Numbered from the stretch's first letter, positions 41,863 to 51,802 are shown. The stretch: DNA of 64,000 bases from DASSBR01 sp035708085 (GCA_035708085.1 DASSTE010000035.1:1-64000), one strand, 5' to 3'. Notes: a model not told the origin generated them from the letters alone. A program made the numbers and translations.

Positions 41863-43869
41863 CTATCCATCCTTGAGCCGTGCCTTCCCCGCCTCGAGCT
41901 GCTCCGGCGTGGCGTAAAGTACCAGCGTATCGTCCTCGTGCAGCACTGTATCCGGTTCCGGCTGGCGGCCGACGATGTCGTTGCGGCGCAGTGCCGTCAC
42001 CATCACGCCGATCGCCTCCAGCTTGATGTCCATCAGCTGCCGGCCGATCGCATAGTCGCCATCTTCCAGCGTCACCGTGTCCAACTGGCCGCGAAACGCC
42101 TGGCTGCTGGAGAGCGGCAGCGCGCCCTGGCCGCGGAACACGTTGCGCAGCAGCGCGTAGCGGTCGGACCGTACCCGCTGGATGCGCCGGAAAATACGAC
42201 TCGCCGGCACGTGCAGCAGCGTCAGCAGATGCTGGACCACCATCAGGCTGGCTTCGAGCGTTTCCGGAATGACTTCGGTCGCGCCTGCCGCCTGCAGCGC
42301 TTCCAGATGACTGTCGTCACGCGTGCGCACCAGCGTCGGCAGGTCCGGGCGAGCTCGCTTCGCGACGTTGAGAATCTGCAGCGCGGTGCGGACGTTTGAA
42401 TAGGCAATCACCAGCGCGCGGGCGCGCGGCAGACCGGCCGCCCGCAGCACGTCGTACTCGGTGGCGTCGCCGAAAAATGCGGGATCGCCTGCGGCGCGGG
42501 CGGCTTTGATTCGGGAAGGATCGAGGTCCAACGCGACGTACTCGAAGTTTTCCTGTTCGAGAAAACGCGCCACGTTCTGCCCCACCCGACCGTAGCCGGC
42601 AATGATGATGTGGCCGGCGGCGTCCACCTCGTGGCGCTCCATCGCCGCCTCCTCGATTTGCGCATCCTCTTCGACCGGTGCACGAAATACCAGCCCGGCA
42701 ATGTGGCGGTTGAACAGCACGATAATCGGCCCGAGCATCATCGTGATCACGATCACCGCCAGGGCGAATTGTGCGACCTTCGGTGTAGATACGCCGGTGC
42801 TGACCGCGAGCGCGAGCAGCGCGAACCCGAACTCGCCGCCTTCGGACAGCACCAGGCCGGCGCGCAACGCCATAATGCGGTCGGCGCCGAGCAGTCGCGA
42901 GATGCCGGCGATCAACAATGTCTTGAACAGCAGCAGTGCAACGGCCGCGACCAGTATCCAGACGCCTTCGGCGCGCATCACCGCCGGATCGACCAGCATG
43001 CCCACCGTGACGAAAAACAGCCCGAGCAGCACGTCGCGAAACGGCCGGATTTCCGCCTCGATCTGGTGGCGGAATTCGGTTTCCGACAGTGACATGCCGA
43101 CCAGGAACGCACCCAGCGCGAGCGACAGGCCCAGGTTCTGCGTAATCCATGCCGCCGCCAGCGTGAACAGCAGCACCGCGAGCGTAAACAGTTCCGAAGA
43201 ACGCGCCGCGGCGACGCGGTAAAACACCGGCCGTAACAGCCAACGTCCCGCGATAAGGATCAGGCCGAGCGCGAGAATGCTCTTGCCGGCCGCCCATGCC
43301 AGCTGCATACCGAGCATGCCCGGAGTGCCATGCGCCAGCTCCGGAATCAGGATCAGGAACGGGATGACGGCGAGATCCTGGAACAGCAGCACGGCGACCG
43401 CGCGCTGGCCGTGCACCAGCCCGAGTTCGCGCTGGTCCGCCAGTTGCTTGACAACCACGGCGGTCGACGACATTGCGAACGCCGCGCCCAGCACCAGCGC
43501 CATGCCCGGCTTGAGCTCGAACGCGTAACGGCCGAGCGCCCAGATGATCAGCGTCGTCAGCATGACCTGCGCGCCGCCCAGCAGCAGCACCGCGCGCCGC
43601 ATCAGCATCAGGCGCTGCAGCGAAAATTCCAGCCCCAGCGTGAACAGCAGAAAGACGACGCCGAATTCGGCCAGCACCCGCGTCTGGTCCGCATTCGGAA
43701 TCCACGCCAGCACGTGCGGGCCGACCAGCACGCCCGTGAACAGGTAGGCGAGCACTGCGGGCAGGCGCGCGCGCCGGAGCAAGGTGCCGGCGACCACCGC
43801 CAGGGCCAACAGCAAAATGATCAACAGCAAATTGGAGCTGCCGGCGATATGTTCCGTCGTGTCGGACAT
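41863..43869 (-). CDS. CPA2-family cation:proton antiporter with TrkA-N/TrkA-C domains (KefB/C-like)
   Basis: A 668-residue protein. Residues about 10-385 form 11-13 membrane helices of the Na+/H+ exchanger type (VLAEFGVVFLLFTLGLEFSLQRL, AMSSTAVVVKQLADQ, FFVTVGMLVDP). A cytoplasmic NAD-binding TrkA-N domain starts at HIIIAGYGRVGQNVARFLEQ, and a TrkA-C domain is at the end (QLMDIKLEAIGVMVTALRRND). Kef proteins exchange K+ for H+ and respond to glutathione adducts or pH; ligand specificity here is unknown. I chose the ATG at 43869; longer frames are low-complexity shadows. It is divergent from the MFS gene. Confidence 0.92.
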   Translation of the reverse strand: MSDTTEHIAGSSNLLLIILLLALAVVAGTLLRRARLPAVLAYLFTGVLVGPHVLAWIPNADQTRVLAEFGVVFLLFTLGLEFSLQRLMLMRRAVLLLGGAQVMLTTLIIWALGRYAFELKPGMALVLGAAFAMSSTAVVVKQLADQRELGLVHGQRAVAVLLFQDLAVIPFLILIPELAHGTPGMLGMQLAWAAGKSILALGLILIAGRWLLRPVFYRVAAARSSELFTLAVLLFTLAAAWITQNLGLSLALGAFLVGMSLSETEFRHQIEAEIRPFRDVLLGLFFVTVGMLVDPAVMRAEGVWILVAAVALLLFKTLLIAGISRLLGADRIMALRAGLVLSEGGEFGFALLALAVSTGVSTPKVAQFALAVIVITMMLGPIIVLFNRHIAGLVFRAPVEEDAQIEEAAMERHEVDAAGHIIIAGYGRVGQNVARFLEQENFEYVALDLDPSRIKAARAAGDPAFFGDATEYDVLRAAGLPRARALVIAYSNVRTALQILNVAKRARPDLPTLVRTRDDSHLEALQAAGATEVIPETLEASLMVVQHLLTLLHVPASRIFRRIQRVRSDRYALLRNVFRGQGALPLSSSQAFRGQLDTVTLEDGDYAIGRQLMDIKLEAIGVMVTALRRNDIVGRQPEPDTVLHEDDTLVLYATPEQLEAGKARLKDG

Positions 43870-43896
43870 GCCGGGATGATAGCATCGCCAACAACA

Positions 43897-45099
43897 ATGA
43901 ACTCCCACACCGCCACGAGCGCCAGCCGCCGCATCGCCATCATGACCTTCTTCGGCGGAATCGGCGGCGGCGTGGTGTTTCCGATTCTGCCGACGCTGGG
44001 CATACGCCTCGGCTTGTCGTCGTTGCTGGTCGGGCTGATCCTGGCGGCGAACCGGATCACGCGGCTGGGTTTCAATCCGGTGGTGGGCGCGCTGACCGAC
44101 CGTATCGGCGGCAAATGGCCGGTGACGGCGGGGCTGTTCATCGAAGGAGTTGGTGCGCTCGCCTATGTCGGCGCGCTGCATTTCGCGGTGCCGGCCGCGT
44201 GGTTTCTGGTCGGGCGGGTGATCTGGGGTTTCGGCTCGTCGCTGCTGTTTGTCGGCGCGCTCGCCGCGGTACTGGCGCTGTCCGGGCATGGCGACCGCGG
44301 CATGGTGACCGCTCGCGTGCGCAGCGCGATCAGCCTTGGTGTGCCGGCGGGCCTGCTGGTCGGCGGCTTACTCGCCGACATCGTGTCCGCCGACGTGGCG
44401 TTCGTCACCGCCGCCTGCTTCAGTTTCGCGGCGGCGCTCGGTGCCCTGCTCGCCATTCCGGATGTCCGCCCGCCGCCGTCGCCGAAGACGGTGTCGCCAC
44501 CGGAAAGCTGGCGCGACATGCTGCGCCGACCGCTGCTGCGCGCAATCTGGAGCTATAACGCAGTGGTCGCGTTCTCGGTGCAGGGCGTGTTGCTCGCAAC
44601 GCTGGTGGTGCTGGTCGAGCAGCGCCACCTGTACCTGCCGGGGCTGGGCGCGGAAGGCAGTGCGGGCGTCCTGATGGCGGTGCTGATGGTCTGGCGTGCC
44701 GCCGCTTCACTCGGCATCGGCCGCTGGCTCGGCCGGCAGGAACGGCGCACGACGTGGCTGCTCCCGACGGCGCTGCTGCTCGCGGTGGGCTTTGCGTTAA
44801 TCGGCTTCGCCGACCATCTGTGGCTGATCATCGTCGGCCTGCTGCTGATCGGCGCCGGCACCGGCACGATCACGATTCCGCTACTCGCGCTGATGGGCGA
44901 CAAGGTAGCGCGCGAGCGGCGCGGCCGGGCGACGGCAATCTATCAGGTATTCGGGGACGCCGGCGGCAGCGCCGGGCCGATCATCGGCCTGTGGGCCGCG
45001 GTGCACTTTGGCTTTCTGCCGGTGTACGTCGCGCTGGCGGTGGTGTTCGTGCTGACGCTGCCCCTGGCGGCTTATCTGAGGAAGGCGGAATCGCGCTGA
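43897..45099 (+). CDS. MFS transporter
   Basis: A 400-residue major facilitator with about 12 membrane helices in two halves. The loop 2-3 motif NPVVGALTDRIGGKWPV is the family signature (G-x-x-x-D-R-x-G-x-K). The second half contains GTITIPLLALMGDKVARERRGRATAIYQVFGDAGGSAGPIIGLW, typical of drug-efflux type permeases. The substrate is not evident. The ATG at 43897 is 27 bp from the divergent antiporter start, so both share a very short promoter region. It ends in a GC hairpin shared with the convergent peptidase gene. Confidence 0.88.
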   Translation: MNSHTATSASRRIAIMTFFGGIGGGVVFPILPTLGIRLGLSSLLVGLILAANRITRLGFNPVVGALTDRIGGKWPVTAGLFIEGVGALAYVGALHFAVPAAWFLVGRVIWGFGSSLLFVGALAAVLALSGHGDRGMVTARVRSAISLGVPAGLLVGGLLADIVSADVAFVTAACFSFAAALGALLAIPDVRPPPSPKTVSPPESWRDMLRRPLLRAIWSYNAVVAFSVQGVLLATLVVLVEQRHLYLPGLGAEGSAGVLMAVLMVWRAAASLGIGRWLGRQERRTTWLLPTALLLAVGFALIGFADHLWLIIVGLLLIGAGTGTITIPLLALMGDKVARERRGRATAIYQVFGDAGGSAGPIIGLWAAVHFGFLPVYVALAVVFVLTLPLAAYLRKAESR

Positions 45100-45109
45100 G
45101 ATTGAAGAG

Positions 45110-45136
45110 GCGGGCCGGGCAACCAGCCCGGCCCGC
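45110..45136. terminator. GC-rich bidirectional hairpin between MFS and S53 genes
   Basis: Perfect 11-bp arms GCGGGCCGGGC (45110-45120) and GCCCGGCCCGC (45126-45136) with a 5-base loop lie between two convergent stop codons. There is no T-run, so it may rely on stem strength or act as a 3' end barrier. Confidence 0.6.
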
Positions 45137-45145
45137 AATCGTCAT

Positions 45146-46759
45146 TTACTGAAGGTGCAACAACAGGTTGGTCGCATTCGGCGTGCCCCAGCCCGTGGGA
45201 TGATCCCAGAACGAGCCGGCGCTGAACGCGCCGTTGCTGCCGCTGGTTACGTCGAAGAAGTCCGTGCTGTAATTGCTGCCGGCATCGGCGTAAATCAACG
45301 GATTGGCATTGCCCTGCCGGGTTCCCGTCTGCGACACCTTGATCGCGAACAGGCCCGCCAGCTCCGGCGCGACGAAGCTGGTGCCGCCGTAGACGCTCCA
45401 CTTGCCGCCAGACAGCACCGAATAGCCGGTCTGTGGATCGGCATCCATTGCAATGTCCGAACTCTGACGGTTACCGTCCTGCGGTACGTTGGTGCCGGTC
45501 TGCCATGACGGCTCCGCGAATACCTCGCTTTCGGCACCGCCGGTGCCGGACCAAGCGGTCTCGCTCTTGATGCTGTTGTCGCTGTTGAGCGTGAGGCTGG
45601 TGCCGCCCGCGGCCGTCACATACGGATCCGACGACGGGAAATCGGCCATGTTCGTATCGCTGGTGGCATCCGACGAGCCGTTGTCGCCGGCCGCCGCAAA
45701 CAGGCTGATGCCCTGCGCCGCCGCCTGCTGGAAGATGGCGTCGTCGGTCTGCATCGTCGCAGCCGGCGTCTCACCTTCATCCAGGCCCCAACTGGTCGTC
45801 ATCACGTCCGCCCGATTGTCCTGCACCACCTGGTTGTAGACGTCGGTGAACGTAGTGAGATACGTGTCGGCCCCGACGTAAACCAGGATGTTCGCGCCCG
45901 GCGCCATGGCGCTGCTGCGCTCGATATCAATCGTGGTCTCGACACCGGTGCGATGAGTGCTGCCATCCACCGGAATGGTTTCGACCGTGTGGCTGGGCAA
46001 CCCGTACTGGCTCCAGAAACCGCTGATATCGCTGGACTTGAACGTCCGGGCAGTGGCAATGGCGATGGTCGCACCGGCACCATTGGCCGTTTGCGTGATC
46101 GACGGCCAGTTATAAGCCGTGGCAATCTGGCTGGGCGAATAGCCGGACGGAGCGGTCGTGCCGCCCCCACTGCCCGGCGGACCCTTGCGCGGATTAGTGC
46201 GATGCATCGGCGTCAGCCGGGCGGCATCGGTCAGCCCGATGACCGACTGCACGTGCCCGGCAATCGCCGCCGGCAGCGTCGGATTCGCAGACGGAGCGAA
46301 GAACACCCGCCGGCCGTACTGGTAGTCGTTGATCTGGATGCCCAGTGCCCGCTCAATCACGCTCGTTTGCCCGCGGGCGTGCACCAGCAGGCGATTGGCA
46401 GACACATCCTTCACCTCGATGCCGTGCCGCGCCAGGAATTGGGCGACGGCATCGGCCTGGGCCTGGGTCGGCCCGAAGCGCTCGGTGAATTCCTCGGGGG
46501 TGAGGAAATGATGATAGATACGGCTCGCCGGATTCTGCACCTCGCTGAGGAACTGCTTGAGTTCCGCCGTGTTGCGGAGCTTGAGTCCGATCGCAATGTC
46601 GAGCATCGCGTTGGGGCTGTGAGCGCCGAGCAGGTGGGACTTACCGACGAGGGCCGGCACGTTGTGCGCGACCGCCGCGCGGGGCGGGGCGGCAAACGCA
46701 GGCGCGCAAAGCGCCCCGGTGGCGACGGCCAACACCGCGCCTATTGTGGCTTTGTTCAT
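45146..46759 (-). CDS. Secreted S53 family serine peptidase (kumamolisin/sedolisin-like)
   Basis: A 537-residue preproenzyme: signal peptide (to about residue 24), an activation prodomain (about 30-185, with ASRIYHHFLTPEEFTERFGPT) and a catalytic domain. Sedolisin active-site residues are visible: Glu274 and Asp278 in GVETTIDIE, the oxyanion Asp359 in AAAGDNGSS, and Ser461 in YGGTSFVAPE. A C-terminal FFDVTSG segment may hold the Ca2+ site. Such enzymes cleave proteins at acidic pH outside the cell. AGGAGGG lies upstream of the ATG. Confidence 0.94.
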   Translation of the reverse strand: MNKATIGAVLAVATGALCAPAFAAPPRAAVAHNVPALVGKSHLLGAHSPNAMLDIAIGLKLRNTAELKQFLSEVQNPASRIYHHFLTPEEFTERFGPTQAQADAVAQFLARHGIEVKDVSANRLLVHARGQTSVIERALGIQINDYQYGRRVFFAPSANPTLPAAIAGHVQSVIGLTDAARLTPMHRTNPRKGPPGSGGGTTAPSGYSPSQIATAYNWPSITQTANGAGATIAIATARTFKSSDISGFWSQYGLPSHTVETIPVDGSTHRTGVETTIDIERSSAMAPGANILVYVGADTYLTTFTDVYNQVVQDNRADVMTTSWGLDEGETPAATMQTDDAIFQQAAAQGISLFAAAGDNGSSDATSDTNMADFPSSDPYVTAAGGTSLTLNSDNSIKSETAWSGTGGAESEVFAEPSWQTGTNVPQDGNRQSSDIAMDADPQTGYSVLSGGKWSVYGGTSFVAPELAGLFAIKVSQTGTRQGNANPLIYADAGSNYSTDFFDVTSGSNGAFSAGSFWDHPTGWGTPNATNLLLHLQ

Positions 46760-46870
46760 ATGACCCTCCTTTGGACTTGAACAAATCGACCGAACGGGGA
46801 ATTACCCGATAGGCCGCCCGAAGGTATAACCGCCCGAAGCGGCAGCCACAATAAGGGAAGACACCAGAGA

Positions 46871-46890
46871 CGCCGGGGGAAACCCCGGCG
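46871..46890. terminator. GAAA-tetraloop hairpin downstream of the 99-residue hypothetical gene
   Basis: CGCCGGGG and CCCCGGCG form a perfect 8-bp stem closed by GAAA (46879-46882). A second G/C stem (GGGCC...GGCCCC) follows before 46910. It lies between the hypothetical gene (ends 46915) and the S53 gene start (46759). No T-run is seen, so the terminator role is tentative. Confidence 0.45.
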
Positions 46891-46914
46891 CGAGGGCCGG
46901 GAGGCCCCTTAAAA

Positions 46915-47214
46915 TCAGGCGCGGCCGGAGAGCAGATCGTCCGGCGAATGGTAGTAGTCGCTTTCCTCGGCGAACCGGGTCACCAGCCGCTTGAGTTCGG
47001 CGAGCCGCCCTTCCGGCGTCGACAGCGGTGCGCAATCTTCGCAACGCGCGTCGCCGCAGGGTTTGTTGGCAAATAGCCAGTAATGCACGGCGCCGGCGAG
47101 CATGCCGTCGGCGATATCCCACAGGTCGGCTTCGGGATGCGAGTCGGCCATGCCATTGGCAAGTTCGACCGCTTCCTGGGCGGCTGAGTCGTAAAGATTG
47201 GGTAGCTGGTTCAT
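46915..47214 (-). CDS. Conserved-looking small cytoplasmic protein of unknown function
   Basis: A 99-residue, acidic, mostly helical protein beginning MNQLPNLYDSAAQEAVELANGM, with the phrase HPEADLWDIADGMLAGAVHYWLFANKP and a Cys cluster C-x4-C-x2-C (CGDARCEDC, about residues 55-63) that could bind a metal. No signal or membrane segment. I do not recognise the family. It is divergent from the FAD/Rieske oxidoreductase gene. Confidence 0.65.
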   Translation of the reverse strand: MNQLPNLYDSAAQEAVELANGMADSHPEADLWDIADGMLAGAVHYWLFANKPCGDARCEDCAPLSTPEGRLAELKRLVTRFAEESDYYHSPDDLLSGRA

Positions 47215-47324
47215 CACAGATGGATCGGTTCGACGCCCCATTATAGCGAATACCCCCCGGCACAAACCATAGTTTTACGGCCTTCCACGTGGTTTTATTA
47301 TGGGTTGAGGCAAGGAGGCCAAAT

Positions 47325-48836
47325 ATGGACACAAGATCAATCTGGCAGGCGCTGTCGCCGCCCGCCGAATTTCCCGCGCTCGAAGAGGATATTGCCGTCG
47401 ATGTCGCCATAGTCGGCGGCGGCATCACCGGCGTAACGACGGCGCTGCAACTCAGCCGCGCCGGGCAGCGTGTCGCGCTGGTCGAGGCGCACGAAATCGG
47501 CTGCAGCGCGACCGGCGGGTCGACCGGCAACCTTTACGCGACGGTCGACGAGCACCTGTTCCGCATCAAGGAAAAGTGGGACGCCGACACCGTGAAGAAG
47601 GTGGTCGAATCGCGCCGGAGCGCGATCGAGACGATCGGCAGGATTGTGCGCGAATACGGCATCGACTGCGGCTTTGGCGCGCGCGACTGGCATTTCTATG
47701 CGACCACCGGCGCATCGGCGGATGCGCGCGATGCGGTCGATCACGAATACGAGGTCGCGCGCGAAGCGGGCCTGGACGCAAGCCGCGTGGATCGGTTGCC
47801 GCTGCCGTTCGAGATCGACCGGGCCGTCCGGATCCCCGGCCAGGCGCAGCTCAACCCGCTCGCTTACGTGCGGGGGCTGGCACGCGGACTGGGCGACCGC
47901 TGCCGCATCTTCGAGCACACGCCGGCGACCGGCATCGATGCGAAGGCGGGCGCGGTGACGACGCCTCGCGGCACGATCAACGCGGATGCCATCGTGCTGG
48001 CGACGCACACGCCCAAGGGCGTCTACATGATGCAGACGGCGATGCAGCCGGCGCGCGAGTATGGCCTCGCGGCGCGCCTCAAGGGGAATGACTATCCCGA
48101 AGGCATTTTCTGGAGCGCCGATACGCCGAAGCACTCGATCCGTTCCTATCAGGCCGGCGGCGAGCGTTACCTGATGGTAATCGGCCTCAAGCACCAGACA
48201 GGCAAGGTGCAGCACACCGCCGATTGTTATGAGCAGCTCGAAAGCTTCACGCGCAAACATTTCGGCATCGCCGACATCGCCTGGCACTGGTCGGCGCAGC
48301 ATTACCGGTCCGGCGACATGCTGCCCTACATTGGCGAGAGCCCGCGCCACGAGAACCTGTATCTGGCCACCGGCTTCGCCACCGACGGCCTCGTTTACGG
48401 CACGCTGGCGGCATCGATCATTACCGACGAAATCGTCGGCCGTGACAGTCGCTGGGGCGACCTCTACAAGCCCAGCCGGTTTACGCCCGGCAAATCCGCC
48501 AAGCAGTTTGTCAAGCAGAACCTGGAAGTGGTCGCCGAGCTGGCAAAGAAGGTGACCGCGGCGGACGCGGGCGACTGGCTGGATGAGGTGCAACCCGGCG
48601 AGGGCCGGCTGATCAAGACCAGCGGCAAGAAACTGGCGGTGTACCGCGACGAACAGGGTCAGGTGACGGTGCTCGGGGCGACGTGCACGCATCTCGGCTG
48701 CGACGTGCACTGGAACGATGCCGAGCGCACCTGGGACTGTCCATGTCATGGCAGCCGCTTTCGGCTCGACGGCAGCGTAATCGAAGGCCCTGCAATCGAG
48801 CCACTCAAACCGCAGAAGATCAGCCCGTTTTCATAA
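47325..48836 (+). CDS. FAD-dependent oxidoreductase fused to a Rieske [2Fe-2S] domain
   Basis: A 503-residue fusion. The N-terminal DAO-type flavin domain has the dinucleotide motif VAIVGGGITGVTTAL (31-36 core GGGITG) and the block VVLATHTPKG-like (IVLATHTPKGVYMM). The C-terminal Rieske domain (about 400-503) has cluster ligands in CTHLGC and CPCHGS. Such enzymes oxidise amines or similar substrates and pass electrons through the Rieske centre; the substrate is unknown. AAGGAGG precedes the ATG at 47325. Its last 6 bases overlap the end of the convergent topoisomerase gene. Confidence 0.9.
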   Translation: MDTRSIWQALSPPAEFPALEEDIAVDVAIVGGGITGVTTALQLSRAGQRVALVEAHEIGCSATGGSTGNLYATVDEHLFRIKEKWDADTVKKVVESRRSAIETIGRIVREYGIDCGFGARDWHFYATTGASADARDAVDHEYEVAREAGLDASRVDRLPLPFEIDRAVRIPGQAQLNPLAYVRGLARGLGDRCRIFEHTPATGIDAKAGAVTTPRGTINADAIVLATHTPKGVYMMQTAMQPAREYGLAARLKGNDYPEGIFWSADTPKHSIRSYQAGGERYLMVIGLKHQTGKVQHTADCYEQLESFTRKHFGIADIAWHWSAQHYRSGDMLPYIGESPRHENLYLATGFATDGLVYGTLAASIITDEIVGRDSRWGDLYKPSRFTPGKSAKQFVKQNLEVVAELAKKVTAADAGDWLDEVQPGEGRLIKTSGKKLAVYRDEQGQVTVLGATCTHLGCDVHWNDAERTWDCPCHGSRFRLDGSVIEGPAIEPLKPQKISPFS

Positions 48837-49790
48837 ACTCTGCAGCAGTTTCAGCACCGCACGTTCGGCCGGGCTGGTGATGGCCTCGCCCGGCTCGACG
48901 CCGTTCATGAAGTCGCGCAGCGTGCATCCGTTCAGGTAACAGTCGATCACGCGTGGATCGATGTAGCTTCCCCTGGCAATCGCCGGCGTGTTGCCAAGTC
49001 GCGTCGCCACGGCGCGAATGGCTTTGCGCACGTTGGCTTCGGCCTGTTTTTTTGTCTCCGCGACGCCGAAGGCGTCCAACGCCAGCGCGGCCAATGACGT
49101 ACCCGCCCAGGTGCGAAAGTCCTTGGCGCTGAAATCCTCGCCCATGATCTCGTGAATGTAGGCGTTGAGGTCGTCGCTCACCACAATGACCTTGTTGCCG
49201 TGCTCATCGAAGTATTTGAAGATTTCGCGCCCGGGAATGTGGTCGAGTTCGGCCACGATGCGCGCGAGGCGCTTGTCCTCGATGTGCTTTTCCTGCGCTT
49301 GGCCGCTCTTGCCGACGTAGCGAAAGATCAGCTCGTCGCCCTCGATGCTCAGGTGCTTGGAGCGCAGCGTCGTCAGGCCGTAGGACTCGTTTTCCTTCGC
49401 GTAGGCGGCGTTGCCGGGACGGAAATACGCCGTGTCGATCAGCCGCACCATGCAGGCGAGCACCTTCTCACGGCTGTTGTCGTGGCGGGCGAGATGCTGC
49501 CCGGTGATGCGCCGCATCGTCGTCAGCTTCTGCGCGAAGCGGATGATGCGGTCGTATTTCTCGTGGTCGCGGGTCTCGCGCCACGCGGGGTTGTAGATGT
49601 ACTGCTTGCGCCCGGCGGCGTCACGCCCGGTGGCGTGAATCTTCGCTTCCTTGTCCGGATCGATCTCCACGTCCGTCCACGCCGGGGGAATCGCCAGTGA
49701 CGCGATCCAGCGGCGCATCGCCCGGTCGCGAATGGTTTCGCCGTCGGCGCAGTACGTGAAGCCTTTGCCGCAGCGGCGGCGAGTGATCAT
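48831..49790 (-). CDS. Type IB DNA topoisomerase (poxvirus-like)
   Basis: A 319-residue eukaryote/poxvirus-like TopIB that relaxes supercoils through a 3'-phosphotyrosyl link. Conserved blocks: RIRFAQKL-like (DRIIRFAQKLTTMRR), GLTTLRSKHL, the catalytic Arg/Lys region FRYVGKSGQAQ and FSAKDFRTWAGTS, and the active Tyr in ARGSYIDPRV. The length is typical of bacterial TopIB. It is convergent with the FAD/Rieske gene with overlapping ends. Confidence 0.92.
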   Translation of the reverse strand: MITRRRCGKGFTYCADGETIRDRAMRRWIASLAIPPAWTDVEIDPDKEAKIHATGRDAAGRKQYIYNPAWRETRDHEKYDRIIRFAQKLTTMRRITGQHLARHDNSREKVLACMVRLIDTAYFRPGNAAYAKENESYGLTTLRSKHLSIEGDELIFRYVGKSGQAQEKHIEDKRLARIVAELDHIPGREIFKYFDEHGNKVIVVSDDLNAYIHEIMGEDFSAKDFRTWAGTSLAALALDAFGVAETKKQAEANVRKAIRAVATRLGNTPAIARGSYIDPRVIDCYLNGCTLRDFMNGVEPGEAITSPAERAVLKLLQSL

Positions 49791-49867
49791 GCGGCTCGTC
49801 CTTGAGTAAACACATTGAGAGAGTAGGGTTGAGGGGGAGTTGAATCAACTCCCCCTCGCCGACTCGA

Positions 49868-51802
49868 TTACTTGCGCGGTGCGAGCACCTGCGACAGGTA
49901 ATCCGGCTGACCCTTGATGCGCACGAGGTGCGCGTACTTCAGGCCGCCGTGATAGTCGATGCTGACGGTCTTGTAGTCGTTGAAGTTCGTGACCAGCAGC
50001 TTGATCGGCGCCTTGCCCGTCTTCGCCTCCTTCACGGCTTCCTTCAGCGCATCGGTGCTGAACTTCTTGCCGTTGACGCCCTGGATGACCATGCCTGGCG
50101 CCAGACCGGCCTTGAATGCCGGGCTGTTCCAAAGCACGTCGCGCATCTTGCCGTCGTGATCGACGTTGATGCCCAGCGAGTACTCCAGATCAACGTAGTG
50201 GAAGCGTCCCTCGAACGCCTTGACGGCGTCGCTCGGCTTGTCGTTATAGACCAGCTTCCAGCCCTCGGCCTCGAACGCCTTCGACAGGTTGCCGTGGCCC
50301 ATCAAACGCGACTCCAAGAAGTTCGCCCAGTCGTACTTCGCGATGTTGTTGAGCGACTTGACGATGTCGTCGAAGTTGTAGGTGTTGATGTCCCACGCAC
50401 CGTTGTGCATGCCGAAGAACTCGCGCGCCCAGTTGTCGAGGCTGCGCTTGTTGTGCGTCAAGTCGCGGATTTTGGCATCCACCGCCAGCCAGATGAGCTG
50501 ACCGCCGGAATAGTAATCCTCGCTCATCTGGTAGTTGCGATACGGCAGCGGCGCACGCTGGGCGATCGTCGGGTCATTGGTCGTGTCGCGAATCGTGCGC
50601 CACTGCATGCCCGGACGACCGCGGTCGTAGCGCGCGCCGACGCTCGCCAGCCGCTCCATCGCCTGCTTCTTGCTCCACAGCCCCGAACGCGCGGCCATCA
50701 CGAAGCCGTTGTACTGCGTGAAGCCCTCGTAGACCCACAGCAGGCGATCGCGCATCGGTACGTTGAAGTTGGGCGTCCAAAGACCGGCGGGGCGACGATA
50801 CTTGCCGTCCCACGAGTGGTTGAACTCGTGCGCGAGCAGGTCGCGGCCGGCCCAGTTCTTCTTCCAGTTGGTGAAAGCATCAGGACGGAAGCTGTCCTCG
50901 CTGGAGCGGTGATGCTCCAGGCCGATGCCGCCCAGGTTGTCGCTGAGCGAAATCAGGAAGTCGTAATGGTTGTAGTGGTGCGCACCGTAGAGCTTGTACA
51001 TCTGCTCCACGAGGTTGCGGTGCAACTCGATCTCGTGCTTGCTGATCTTCAGGTCCTTCGCCGCATCGGCGAACACGTCCAGGTGCACCGGCGCATCGGT
51101 GCCCTTCGGCGTGATGTTGATGCGCTTGTAGTACTTGCCGGCCAGCATCGGCGAATCGACCAGGTTCTCAAAGTCGATTGTCTTGAAGGTGACGTCGTTG
51201 CCGCTCTGGTGCGCAACTTCGAGCGCCGTGGCGAACTTGAAGTCCTTCGGCAGCGTCACGCTTGCCTGCACGTTGATGTCACGGCCGTAATAGCCGGCGG
51301 GATACAGTGCCAGCTTGCTCCACTGCAGGCTGAGCATTTCCGGCGTCATCACCACGCGGCCCTGATCGTGGTTCTGCGGCGACAGAAACTTGAAATCGAC
51401 GTCGAGCTTGCTCACGCCCTGCGGCACCTGGACCTGGAACGCGTAGACGTTCTCCGGCACGCGGATCCAGTGCAGTCGGTGGCCGTTGGCATAAATCATG
51501 ACCCCGGCTACCTTGTCGATCGGGCCGCTCGGCTCGTGGTTGCCAGGAATCCACTGCGGATACAGCAGCGTGAATGTGCCGGCCTTGCTGACCGGAATCA
51601 CCTCATGGATGCTGAATACGCGATGTGCCAGATCGGTGGCGTCGACGTGCAGTTGCATGGTGCCCGGATAGGGAATATCGCGCGGCGCCGGCACGTGGAA
51701 CTTGCGCGGTACCGGCTGCGGCCCCGGACTCGCAAGCACGGGAGCGGCGCCGAGGCCCAGACCGGCAACGGCAAGAACGCAGGCAGTTAAAGCAGTCTTC
51801 AT
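49868..51802 (-). CDS. Secreted M61 family metallopeptidase with PDZ domain
   Basis: A 644-residue exported peptidase (signal to about residue 24, ending PVLAS). The N-terminal beta domain is of the M61 type (VFSIHEVIPVSKAGTFTLLYPQWIPGNHEPSGPI). The zinc motif H-E-F-N-H in LLAHEFNHSWDGKYRRP and the downstream Glu in VYEGFTQYNG build the thermolysin-like site. A C-terminal PDZ domain (about 545-620, with LGINVDHDGKMRDVLWNSPAFKAGLAPGMVIQGVNGK) recognises peptide ends. M61 enzymes include glycyl aminopeptidases. It is likely periplasmic or secreted and stands alone. Confidence 0.93.
   Translation of the reverse strand: MKTALTACVLAVAGLGLGAAPVLASPGPQPVPRKFHVPAPRDIPYPGTMQLHVDATDLAHRVFSIHEVIPVSKAGTFTLLYPQWIPGNHEPSGPIDKVAGVMIYANGHRLHWIRVPENVYAFQVQVPQGVSKLDVDFKFLSPQNHDQGRVVMTPEMLSLQWSKLALYPAGYYGRDINVQASVTLPKDFKFATALEVAHQSGNDVTFKTIDFENLVDSPMLAGKYYKRINITPKGTDAPVHLDVFADAAKDLKISKHEIELHRNLVEQMYKLYGAHHYNHYDFLISLSDNLGGIGLEHHRSSEDSFRPDAFTNWKKNWAGRDLLAHEFNHSWDGKYRRPAGLWTPNFNVPMRDRLLWVYEGFTQYNGFVMAARSGLWSKKQAMERLASVGARYDRGRPGMQWRTIRDTTNDPTIAQRAPLPYRNYQMSEDYYSGGQLIWLAVDAKIRDLTHNKRSLDNWAREFFGMHNGAWDINTYNFDDIVKSLNNIAKYDWANFLESRLMGHGNLSKAFEAEGWKLVYNDKPSDAVKAFEGRFHYVDLEYSLGINVDHDGKMRDVLWNSPAFKAGLAPGMVIQGVNGKKFSTDALKEAVKEAKTGKAPIKLLVTNFNDYKTVSIDYHGGLKYAHLVRIKGQPDYLSQVLAPRK

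Noticed and set aside
49928..51790. 620-codon plus-strand frame opposite the M61 peptidase
   Set aside because: The peptidase has signal, HEFNH and PDZ. The opposite frame has only Val/Arg/Asp-rich sequence.
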